Below are positions 1 through 6,331 of a stretch of 14,435 nt of DNA, in pieces. Made by a program: the position numbers and the translations under genes. This DNA is from a bacterium (lineage in GTDB: Bacteria > UBA8248). Under the pieces are notes generated by a model. The model worked only from the letters and a program-made list of their open reading frames with translations. It had not been told where the DNA came from and made no database searches. The stretch spans positions 1 through 14,435 of the forward strand of contig JAQBZT010000039.1 of assembly GCA_027622355.1 (NCBI GenBank), written 5' to 3'. Every line of letters starts with the position of its first letter. Positions within the stretch are counted from its first letter, which is position 1.

Positions 1-926
1 GCCATGTTGGGCCGGCCCCCGAAGTAGCGCTGGTTGGTGTGGTGCTGGCTCTCGGGCGCTTCGGTGAAAAGAACGGTCTGCCCCTGCCCTTCCTTGCAGT
101 AGCTCTCATGAATCAGCTGAACGATCAGCTCGCCGAGGCCCGAGAGCGCCTTGGCGTAAATCGGCAGAAATAGCTCGGTATAGCCCGCAAGCTCCGCCCG
201 CCACAGAGCGAGCGCCAGCGCCTTGGCCATGTTCTTGCCGGAGGGCACATCGGGCGAGAGGAGTGGGTGGACCTCGGAGAAGGCCGCATCCACCGCACGG
301 GCCAGCGACGCATCTCCCGCGGCGAGGGGGAGAAGGGCATTGTTCTGCCCCGCCGTGTACCTCCCGCCGACCGCTTCGGGATGGGGAAAGGTCTCCAGGC
401 CCTTTTCATGAATCAGGGCCGCGAGCTTGCTCTCCCCCGGACTGAGGACGGCGAGGGCGGGATAGCCCCGCTCCAGAAGAAGCCGGGTCTCCTGGACCAC
501 GTTTTCCGTGTTTCCGGACTTGCTCACCGGAACCAGGAGCGTGTTCGCGGGATGAAACCGGCCCGCCCCCGGCAAAAGCTCCCCGAAAAGACCGCTCGGG
601 TCCGTCCCGTCGAGAAGATGCAGCTGCCGGGGCGCGCCGCCTTCCGCGAGCGCCCGGTAGAGCGCCCATACGTTGCGGATGGAGCCGCCGTTGCCGATGA
701 CGACGATGTGGTCCCTTTCCTCCGCGAGCGGCAATTTTTTTTCGATGCCGGCGAGGTCGGGCCGCTCCCGGGCGAACGCCGGTGCGGGATTCCCCCCCTG
801 GTAGCCGGAGATGGCCGCACCCAAGGCAGCGGGATCGTTCATCCGGGCGGCGCCCTGGGCAAAGGACTTCGGGCCGCGCCCCTGAAGCGCGGCGTCCCAG
901 CCTTGGGTATAAAGGTGCAGCGTCAT
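1..926 (-). CDS. pgi: Glucose-6-phosphate isomerase (3' end cut by window edge)
   Basis: Interconverts glucose-6-phosphate and fructose-6-phosphate in the cytoplasm. I translated this frame by hand; 308 codons are present and it is still open at the left edge. Seen: a sugar-isomerase (SIS) first half with VVIGNGGSIRN near residues 75-85 and VPVSKSGNTENVVQE at 132-146; the isomerase signature-like EAVGGRYTAGQNNALLPLA at 184-202; and ELIVQLIHESYCKEGQG then ESQHHTNQRYFGG at 266-304, matching the family's catalytic ESxxKEG and QH region. The ATG at 926 has GGAG 11 bases upstream and lies 34 bases after the methyltransferase stop, so it is probably the third gene of the left operon. The signature block is divergent (QNN where small residues are usual). 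There is no N-terminal transaldolase domain. The family call is firm; substrate preference is inferred. Confidence 0.85.
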   Translation of the reverse strand, partial: MTLHLYTQGWDAALQGRGPKSFAQGAARMNDPAALGAAISGYQGGNPAPAFARERPDLAGIEKKLPLAEERDHIVVIGNGGSIRNVWALYRALAEGGAPRQLHLLDGTDPSGLFGELLPGAGRFHPANTLLVPVSKSGNTENVVQETRLLLERGYPALAVLSPGESKLAALIHEKGLETFPHPEAVGGRYTAGQNNALLPLAAGDASLARAVDAAFSEVHPLLSPDVPSGKNMAKALALALWRAELAGYTELFLPIYAKALSGLGELIVQLIHESYCKEGQGQTVLFTEAPESQHHTNQRYFGGRPNM

Positions 927-960
927 GGTCTTTCCATCTCCGCCCTGAAATATTTCTTCG

Positions 961-1770
961 TCACGTCCGCGCCAAAAAAATATAGCTCTCAAAGGGTACC
1001 TCGAGTCCCCCCGAACCTGCATACGCCGCCAGGGACGCCGCGACATCCTTCATAAAAGCCTCCCGCCCCTCCGGTTTCAACTCCGCAATGGCACGGCCCA
1101 GCGCCGGGCCGCCCGCCGCGACGGCCTCGACAAACGCGCCCGCCGAAGGAAAACGGGAAGCGCGGGAGATCGTCTCCAGCGAAATTTCACGGAACCCGGC
1201 TCCCTCTAATAGCGAGCAGATCACGGCCGGGTCCGTCAGCGAAAGCGAGACGGGGGTCGGCGCGGCGGGGTTGATGTGCCGCAGCTGGGCCGCGTGGAGT
1301 GCCTCAAAGCCGGGATTGTTCTCGAATCCGCTCCACACGCTCGCGGCGAATCTTCCCCCCGGGCGGAGCACCCGGCGGATTTCGCGCAGGCCCGCTACCC
1401 GATCCGGGAGAAATTGAAAACCCTGCTGGCAGAGCGCTGCGTCGAATTCCCCATCCCCGAAGGGCATGGCCTGGGCGTCTCCCAGCTCCCAATCCACCGG
1501 CAGGGGGGTGTTTCTCTTCGCAACCTCGAGCATCCCCGGGTCCAGATCGAGGCCAACCACCCGGCCTGCATCACCGACCCGCTCCGCCGCGATCCGGGAA
1601 ACCACCCCCGTGCCGCAGGCCACATCGAGCACCGCCTCGCCCGGCTGGAGCCCGGCCTTCTCCACCAATACCCCCGTCCAGGGCCCGAAGATGGCCGGGA
1701 CCAGAAACTCCTGATAGGCCTCCGCCCGCCGGGTGTCGATCTCCGGGCTGGTTCCATCCTGGGACGTCAC
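961..1770 (-). CDS. Class I SAM-dependent methyltransferase (UbiE/MenG-like fold)
   Basis: Predicted to transfer a methyl group from S-adenosylmethionine to an unknown small molecule. From a GTG start at 1770 it is 269 residues. Seen: motif I VLDVACGTGVV at 47-57, the acidic ribose-binding residue in VVGLDLDPGML near 71-81, GDAQAMPF at 97-104, the FDAALCQQGFQFLPD strand around 109-123, and LREIRRVLRPGGRFAASVW after it. This is the Methyltransf_11/UbiE arrangement. An ATG at 1809 is possible, but the GTG overlaps the upstream hydrolase stop as GTGA and has GGAGG six bases before it, so it is preferred. The C-terminal third (from about residue 170) resembles the helical cap of small-molecule methyltransferases. 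Co-transcription with the hydrolase and isomerase is inferred from overlap and spacing. The substrate cannot be read from the sequence. Confidence 0.88.
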   Translation of the reverse strand: MTSQDGTSPEIDTRRAEAYQEFLVPAIFGPWTGVLVEKAGLQPGEAVLDVACGTGVVSRIAAERVGDAGRVVGLDLDPGMLEVAKRNTPLPVDWELGDAQAMPFGDGEFDAALCQQGFQFLPDRVAGLREIRRVLRPGGRFAASVWSGFENNPGFEALHAAQLRHINPAAPTPVSLSLTDPAVICSLLEGAGFREISLETISRASRFPSAGAFVEAVAAGGPALGRAIAELKPEGREAFMKDVAASLAAYAGSGGLEVPFESYIFLART

Positions 1771-2654
1771 CCGCTCCCTCCCGCTCCCCGCTCCTCCAGC
1801 GGCTCGCACTCAAGATGGGCCTGGAAGCTCCGCAGCACGATGGGGATCAGACCCGCCTCGGGAAGCCCCAGCGCGGCGAACACGCGTTTTCCGATCGCCA
1901 GGATATTTTCTTCTTCTCCCATCTCCTCCACCGCCTCCCGGACCAGCCGATCGATGCGGCGGAGATACGCCTCTCCCGCATCAATATGCGCGGCGACCTC
2001 AGGGCCCTTCGATACTTTTCGGCTCATGGCGGAAAGAAGGAGATTCGCGCCGCGAACCTGCCGGAGCTTCTCCAGGCTCTCGAGGGTGAGCGGCACATTT
2101 TCGTAGATGGGCAGGGTGTCCGGCTCGGGCAAAACGTCTCCGCAAATGAGGGCGCCGTCGCCCGGGACAAAAAGCGAAAGGCTCCCGGAGGAGTGCCCCG
2201 GCGTGTGGAGTGTCTCCAGCGAGACCCCGCCGCCGAGGTCCAAAACATCTTCCTCCCCGAGCAGCTTCCCGATCTTCACCGGGCCCGACATTTTCTGGCG
2301 CATGTTCCCGGCGGGGCGGATCTGGTTCTGAAGGTCCAGGTCTTCAATCAGCGGCCGGGCGAACGGATGGGCGCAAAAACGGGGAGCGGCCCGCTCGGCG
2401 ATGACGCCGTTCCCGCCGATGTGGTCGAAATGGGAGTGGGTGTTGACCACCCAGGCGATGTCCTCCGGCTTCCGGCCGATGGATTCGACACAGGCGAAAA
2501 TTTCGGGCACCGATTGCGCCACCCCCGTATCCACAACGGCGAGGCGCTCCCCTTCAATGACGTAAGAGGTCACAAAGCGGGGGATTTTGCCTCCGCCGGG
2601 CGGTTCAATCTCAAATTCGAGCCACAAGGTGTGGACGTGCGGAGATACGCGCAT
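1767..2654 (-). CDS. Metallo-beta-lactamase-fold hydrolase lacking the last metal-ligand histidine
   Basis: A 295-residue cytoplasmic protein of the MBL fold (glyoxalase II/Zn-hydrolase type), first gene of the leftward operon. Seen: YVIEGERLAVVDTG (31-44), the metal motif THSHFDHIGGN (72-82; H73, H75, D77, H78), HTPGHSSGSLSLF (H154) and ICGDVLP (D173, the bridging aspartate). The position where the family normally has a final histidine, usually in a GHG-type turn, reads LLLSAMSRKVSKGPE (206-218 region, Met210). The C-terminal ~75 residues form a helical tail with KRVFAALGLPEAG, as in many MBL hydrolases with an appended helical domain. The ATG at 2654 has GGAGAG ten bases upstream. The stop overlaps the methyltransferase start. 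No signal peptide is seen. The fold is certain; the substrate is unknown and activity may be altered by the missing ligand. Confidence 0.9.
   Translation of the reverse strand: MRVSPHVHTLWLEFEIEPPGGGKIPRFVTSYVIEGERLAVVDTGVAQSVPEIFACVESIGRKPEDIAWVVNTHSHFDHIGGNGVIAERAAPRFCAHPFARPLIEDLDLQNQIRPAGNMRQKMSGPVKIGKLLGEEDVLDLGGGVSLETLHTPGHSSGSLSLFVPGDGALICGDVLPEPDTLPIYENVPLTLESLEKLRQVRGANLLLSAMSRKVSKGPEVAAHIDAGEAYLRRIDRLVREAVEEMGEEENILAIGKRVFAALGLPEAGLIPIVLRSFQAHLECEPLEERGAGGSG
1774..1782 (-). promoter_or_regulatory. Ribosome binding site deciding the GTG start of the methyltransferase
   Basis: On the minus strand this reads GGGAGGGAG, with the GGAGG core six bases before the GTG at 1770. It lies inside the end of the hydrolase gene and supports the GTGA-overlap start over the ATG at 1809. 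Confidence 0.6.
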
Positions 2655-3260
2655 TGCGGATCCACTCTCCAGTTACACGAAGCAAACACTCTCATCCCTG
2701 AAGTCCAGATGAGACCATACAATGAATCGCTCTTGCGGAAAATTGGCAATTTCACGCAAAAAACGCTCAAATCAGACATCACACTAAAAAAAAAATCAGA
2801 TTCTGACCACAGGATCTATTTCCACTTTTTCCCTTATCCGGGTCTTCGCATCAAATCTTGCAAGAGAAGCAACAGGCTCTGCCGCAAGAGAGGAAGAACA
2901 AAAAAAATAACGATTACTCCCATTCTTATTGCATTATTCGGGACACCGCCCCGTCAAAACACTTTCATCAAAGGTGGAAACGAACTCCTTTCACCCGTTT
3001 TGTATACACCGAAGCAGGAACGATCCGGCTTTTATCTCTGCTTGCAGCGCCTGAGAGGGGTGAAAATAAATCTTGACCTTTCATTCCCCAATGTCATAAA
3101 TTTCCTATTGCAAATGTTTTTTCCGCCCTCAATGTTCAAATCATTTTTATTTCATCCATAGGAACGGCTGACAGGAACGACAACACGTCGCTTGCTCCAC
3201 CTGGAAGACTCGCGTCTCGCTTGGCGCAACCTATATCCGCCCCGCAGGGAGATCGCTGGA
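2655..3260. other. AT-rich divergent intergenic spacer
   Basis: About 600 bases separate the leftward hydrolase operon from the rightward repeat-protein gene. Composition is visibly AT-richer than the flanking genes until about 3180, with A-runs at 2786-2795 and 2900-2907. It holds a candidate rightward promoter (3073-3101), a perfect TCTTGCAAGA palindrome (2856-2865), a TCAGA-T-TCTGA palindrome (2796-2806) and a distant 9-base inverted repeat (2730-2738 with 2882-2890). A weak leftward promoter-like TTGACG lies at 2957-2952, but no -10 box is well spaced from it. A plus-strand frame is open from ATG 2709 to a TAG at 3159-3161 (150 residues, basic, Phe-rich end). I recognise no family in it and its ribosome binding site is weak, so I do not call it a gene. 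Confidence 0.6.
3073..3101 (+). promoter_or_regulatory. Candidate sigma70-type promoter for the lysine-repeat protein
   Basis: TTGACC (3073-3078) is followed 16 bases later by CATAAA (3095-3100); ATAAAT at 17 bases is an alternative. It lies in the AT-rich spacer and would leave a leader of about 150 bases before the ATG at 3261. Inferred from box similarity only. Confidence 0.4.
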
Positions 3261-3446
3261 ATGGCAGCTGCCAAGAAAGCAAAGCGTAAAGCTACAAAGA
3301 AGAAGGCCACAAAGAGGAAAGCTACAAAGAAGAAGGCTACAAAGAAGAAGGCTACAAAGAAGAAGGCTACAAAGAAGAAGGCCACAAAGAAGAAAGCCAC
3401 AAAGAAGAAAGCTACCAAGCGCAAAGCCAAAAGAAAGAAAAAGTAG
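3261..3446 (+). CDS. Histone H1-like Lys/Ala/Thr pentapeptide-repeat protein
   Basis: A 61-residue, extremely basic protein. It opens MAAAKKAKRK, then carries nine units of AT(K/R)-type pentapeptides (mostly ATKKK, with KRK variants near both ends) and ends AKRKKK. More than half the residues are Lys or Arg, and there are no acidic or aromatic residues. This is the composition of the C-terminal tail of histone H1 and of bacterial H1-like proteins (AlgP/HctB type), which bind DNA non-specifically, so a nucleoid or DNA-compaction role is inferred. The ATG at 3261 is chosen over an in-frame upstream ATG at 3192 because AGGGAG lies nine bases before it and the basic composition starts exactly there. 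It appears monocistronic, with its own promoter candidate and a strong terminator 37 bases downstream. Low-complexity sequence could also arise by repeat expansion, but the intact start, stop and terminator favour a real gene. Confidence 0.78.
   Translation: MAAAKKAKRKATKKKATKRKATKKKATKKKATKKKATKKKATKKKATKKKATKRKAKRKKK
3291..3425 (+). repeat. 15-base tandem repeat, nine units, in frame
   Basis: Nine head-to-tail 15-base units of the type GCTACAAAGAAGAAG encode the ATKKK pentapeptides. The units at 3291, 3321, 3336, 3351 and 3366 are identical. Those at 3306, 3381, 3396 and 3411 differ at one to four bases, mostly synonymous or Lys/Arg changes. The period keeps the reading frame, so copy-number change would lengthen or shorten the protein without breaking it. 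Confidence 0.95.
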
Positions 3447-3482
3447 CAAGATCAAGCTTTTTCGAGAGCAAGCGGCTTGACG

Positions 3483-3517
3483 AGGGGCTCCGCCGGAAGG
3501 CGGGGCCCCTTTGTTTT
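3483..3517 (+). terminator. Intrinsic terminator after the lysine-repeat protein
   Basis: A 12-pair stem (3483-3494 with 3499-3510, one G-U pair) closes a GGAA loop (3495-3498) and is followed by TTTGTTTT. It sits 37 bases after the repeat-protein stop, and I found no other stem-loop plus T-run of comparable strength in the window. Confidence 0.88.
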
Positions 3518-3576
3518 GGGCCAATTTTCGGGGAAAAATGCCCTTCGGCCTGCCATTTGCCTGATATTCCTTGACC

Positions 3577-3606
3577 TTTTCAGATTCACCGGCACTGGGG
3601 TATAAA
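3577..3606 (+). promoter_or_regulatory. Candidate promoter for the EamA-hyuA-hyuB unit
   Basis: TATAAA at 3601-3606 is a good -10 box, with TTTTCA 18 bases upstream as a weak -35. A TTGACC at 3571 is a better -35 sequence but lies 24 bases away, too far for normal sigma70 spacing. It lies between the terminator and the EamA gene. Confidence 0.35.
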
Positions 3607-3719
3607 GGCGCCCTGCACATGGAGCGATACTCCCCGGCTTTCCGGTGGAGGCGCCCGATCTCGATAACGTGGATATGGACAGGAAAAACGCTCGGCACAA
3701 GGAAATCCACGTTTTTAAC

Positions 3720-3727
3720 AGGGGGGA
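3720..3727 (+). promoter_or_regulatory. Ribosome binding site deciding the TTG start of the EamA gene
   Basis: AGGGGGGA ends about eight bases before the TTG at 3735. The alternative upstream in-frame starts (GTG 3645, ATG 3675) lack such a site and would add a polar ~20-30 residue extension before the first membrane helix. Confidence 0.5.
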
Positions 3728-3734
3728 CAGGCTC

Positions 3735-4154
3735 TTGGATTCGAAAACCCTTATCTATACGGCACTCTCCATCCTGAGCTTCGGCTTTTGGGGAATGCTG
3801 ATGCAGCTGGGTCAAAAGCGCCTCGGCCCTATGCCCCATCTCGTTGCGATGGGCATCTCCATCGCCGCCCTCGTGGCCCTCGGCCTCATCTCCCGCCAGG
3901 TTTCCCTCCCGCCGCTGAAGCCGGCGCTGTGGATATCGGTGGGCGCGACGGTGGCGACCATGGCGGCCCTGGTGTTTTTCACATTCGCACTGGCGCGCGC
4001 AGAGGGAAATACGACGGCCGTCGTCGCCCTGACTGCCCTCTACCCCGGCGTCACCGCCCTTCTTTCTGTCTTTTTCCTGGGCGAGTCCTTCTCCTTGGCC
4101 AAGGGCGCTGGCCTCGTCCTCGCTCTGGGCGCGGCGATTTTGTTCACGCTTTAG
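3735..4154 (+). CDS. Half-size EamA (DMT superfamily) membrane protein
   Basis: A 139-residue integral membrane protein with a single EamA-type domain rather than the usual tandem pair of about 300 residues. Hydrophobic segments fall near residues 5-27 (LIYTALSILSFGFWGMLMQL), 34-52, 64-87 (VGATVATMAALVFFTFALAR), 94-113 and 120-138. The end matches the EamA consensus: ALYPGVTALLSVFFLGESFS then AGLVLALGAAILF. Such half-size members are expected to act as dimers. The family exports or imports small metabolites, but the cargo here is unknown. It lies 11 bases upstream of hyuA in the same direction, so a transport role linked to the hydantoinase substrate or product is plausible but inferred. The TTG start rests on the upstream AGGGGGG and on removing a non-membrane leader. 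Confidence 0.8.
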   Translation: MDSKTLIYTALSILSFGFWGMLMQLGQKRLGPMPHLVAMGISIAALVALGLISRQVSLPPLKPALWISVGATVATMAALVFFTFALARAEGNTTAVVALTALYPGVTALLSVFFLGESFSLAKGAGLVLALGAAILFTL

Positions 4155-4165
4155 GTGCGGATGGG

Positions 4166-6331
4166 ATGGGGATGACGCCAAAACGCGGGTTTCGCATCGG
4201 CATTGATACGGGGGGCACATTCACCGACGTGGTCGGGGTGCGCGCCGATACCGGGCAGATTTACACCACCAAAACCCCCACGACCCCGGGGGATTTCAGC
4301 CAAGGCCTCATCCAGGGCATCCAAAAACTTCTGGCGGAGGCCAAGATCCGGCCCCGCGAGGTGACCGGCGTCTTCCACGGGACCACCGTCGCCACCAATG
4401 CGATTCTTGAGCGGAAATTCGAGAATCTGGGTCTTGTGGTCACCGGCGGATTCCGCCACCTGCTCGAAATCGGGCGCGTCAGCAGGATGGTGGACCCGCA
4501 AAACGGCGGCCACTATGCCGCCAACCTTCTTCGGCCCCTTCCCGGGGCGCTCGTTCCGCCCGAGCGCATCCGGGAAGTGTCCGAGCGCGTCTCCAGCACG
4601 GGGGAGATTCTCACCCCCCTCCCCGAGGAAGAAGCCCGCGATGCGGCGCGCTGGTTTCGGGATGCGGGCATCGGCGCCGTGGGCTTTTGTCTCCTCCACG
4701 CCTATGCGAACTCCACCCACGAGGAGATGATCCGCGCGGCGTTCGAGAAGGAATTCCCCGAATGCTTCGTCAGCATCTCAAGCGAAGTCATCCCCGAGCC
4801 GGGGGAGTACGAACGGGCCGTGACCACACTGCTGGACGCCTGCATCAAACCCCCTATCAAGGCATACATGGACCGGAGCGCCGGCCGGATCGAGGAGTCC
4901 CTCGGGGAGGTTCCCTTCCTGGTCATGAAGAGCAACGGCGGCGTTTCCACCGCGCGCGAAGTCGCCCGAAAACCGATCACCACGGTGCTCTCGGGCCCGG
5001 CGGCGGGCGCCCTCTCGGCCGCCTATCTGGGCACTCTCTCCGGCCACCGGGAACTCATCACCCTCGATGGGGGCGGCACCTCCACCGACATTGCGGTCGT
5101 GGAAAACGGTCAGGCCAAGCGCGCCAGCCGGCACCATCTCGATGAATTCGTACTCCGCCTCCCCATGATCGATGTCGTCACCATCGGCACCGGCGGCGGA
5201 TCGATCGCCTGGCAAAGCCCTGAGGGAAGGCTCCGGGTCGGCCCGCGGAGCGCGGGCGCCGAACCGGGACCCATCTGCTACGGCCGCGGCGGCGAGGAGC
5301 CGACGGTCACCGATGCGAATCTGGTGCTGGCCCGTAGCCCGCTTCAGCTCGCGGGCGGCGAAGTGACGCTGAACAAGGCGCTCGCCATGCGGGCCATGCG
5401 GCAACTGAGCCAGCCCTTCGGAATGGACCCGCTCGAAATGGCGGCGGGCGTCATCGAGATCGCCGCCTGGAATCAGGTACACGCCGTCCGGCGGGCCACC
5501 ATCCAGCGGGGCATCTCGCCGAGCGATTTCGCCCTGATGGCGTTCGGCGGCTCGGGCCCCCTGACGGCGGGTCTTGTGGCCGAACTCCTGGGAATGGATA
5601 CGGTGATCGTTCCGCCGTTCGCGGGCATGACCAGCGCCTTCGGCCTGGAGGTGGTGGACCTCGTGAACGACTACGCGATGCCGCACCTTCAGCGGGAGGA
5701 TGCGCTGGATATCGGGAAGCTGGCGGATGCCTTCCAATACCTTGAAAACAAAGCAGATACCGGACTCAGCACCGAGGGGATCCCGCCCCACCGGCGTGCC
5801 CTCCGGCGGACGGCGGAGCTCCGCTACCAGGGCGAGGCGCACGAGATCGAGGTGGACGTCCCCTCGGGCTACATGGCGCCCGCCTCCGTCGCGACTCTCT
5901 TCAATCGCTTCCATCAGCTCTACCAGCAGCGAAACACCTACAACCACGCCAGCAGCCGGCCGGTCGAGATCGTCACGCTGCGCGTCACCGGAATCGGGTT
6001 CACCAATCCGCCGAATCTTCCCCTCCTCGAGGTCGGCAAGGAAAGCCCAGAGGATGCCTATAAGGGCGCGCGGCTGGTCTGGTTCCGCGAGACGAACGGC
6101 TTCTTCGATACCCCGGTCTACTACCGGGAGCGCCTCAAGGAGGGAAACTACATCCCCGGCCCCGCCATCGTTGAAAGCCTGGGGAGCACGACCGTCATCT
6201 TCCCCCGACAGGAAGGGCGCGTGGACCGCTTCGGCAATCTCGTGATGCAGTTCCGCGCCGAGATGAAAGAACAAAAAGAGCGCGCGGGCCGGCCCACCGG
6301 CTGGCACGGCGTGGGAGCGACCTGGCAATGA
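4166..6331 (+). CDS. hyuA: Hydantoinase A / 5-oxoprolinase-type ATP-dependent subunit
   Basis: A 721-residue cytoplasmic protein of the hydantoinase A/oxoprolinase family, in which the subunit activates a lactam, hydantoin or ketone with ATP and works with subunit B. Seen: the N-terminal phosphate-binding IGIDTGGTFTDVV (11-23), VFHGTTVATNAILERK (about 72-87), the MKSNGG and LSGPAAGALSAAYL blocks (about 253-290), the second ATPase motif LITLDGGGTSTDIAV (297-311), TIGTGGGSIAW with AGAEPGPICYGRGG (339-377) and MAFGGSGPL (458-466). Order and length match complete members (usually about 680-720). Start is ATG 4166, with AGGTG eight bases before; ATG 4172, two codons on, is equally possible. The stop overlaps the hyuB start as ATGA, which implies translational coupling. 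It could be an N-methylhydantoinase, oxoprolinase or carboxylase-type subunit; the substrate cannot be told from sequence alone. Confidence 0.92.
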   Translation: MGMTPKRGFRIGIDTGGTFTDVVGVRADTGQIYTTKTPTTPGDFSQGLIQGIQKLLAEAKIRPREVTGVFHGTTVATNAILERKFENLGLVVTGGFRHLLEIGRVSRMVDPQNGGHYAANLLRPLPGALVPPERIREVSERVSSTGEILTPLPEEEARDAARWFRDAGIGAVGFCLLHAYANSTHEEMIRAAFEKEFPECFVSISSEVIPEPGEYERAVTTLLDACIKPPIKAYMDRSAGRIEESLGEVPFLVMKSNGGVSTAREVARKPITTVLSGPAAGALSAAYLGTLSGHRELITLDGGGTSTDIAVVENGQAKRASRHHLDEFVLRLPMIDVVTIGTGGGSIAWQSPEGRLRVGPRSAGAEPGPICYGRGGEEPTVTDANLVLARSPLQLAGGEVTLNKALAMRAMRQLSQPFGMDPLEMAAGVIEIAAWNQVHAVRRATIQRGISPSDFALMAFGGSGPLTAGLVAELLGMDTVIVPPFAGMTSAFGLEVVDLVNDYAMPHLQREDALDIGKLADAFQYLENKADTGLSTEGIPPHRRALRRTAELRYQGEAHEIEVDVPSGYMAPASVATLFNRFHQLYQQRNTYNHASSRPVEIVTLRVTGIGFTNPPNLPLLEVGKESPEDAYKGARLVWFRETNGFFDTPVYYRERLKEGNYIPGPAIVESLGSTTVIFPRQEGRVDRFGNLVMQFRAEMKEQKERAGRPTGWHGVGATWQ

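Noticed and set aside
1299..2654. Plus-strand open frame running across the hydrolase and methyltransferase genes
   Set aside because: It is the antisense of two genes with complete catalytic motifs; only its AT-rich extension (2709-3161) is kept as a low-level finding.
2786..2806. Minus-strand intrinsic terminator (T-run beside TCAGA/TCTGA palindrome)
   Set aside because: The palindrome leaves a one-base loop, so no stable hairpin can form before the T-run.
3291..3425. CRISPR-like array
   Set aside because: The 15-base units abut without spacers and encode an in-frame pentapeptide repeat.
3231..4220. 329-codon minus-strand frame over the Lys-repeat and EamA genes
   Set aside because: It reads the repeat DNA as a Leu/Cys-rich artefact and crosses a strong plus-strand terminator.
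4778..6328. 516-codon minus-strand open frame opposite hyuA
   Set aside because: The plus strand encodes all HyuA motifs in order; the antisense frame lacks any family motif.
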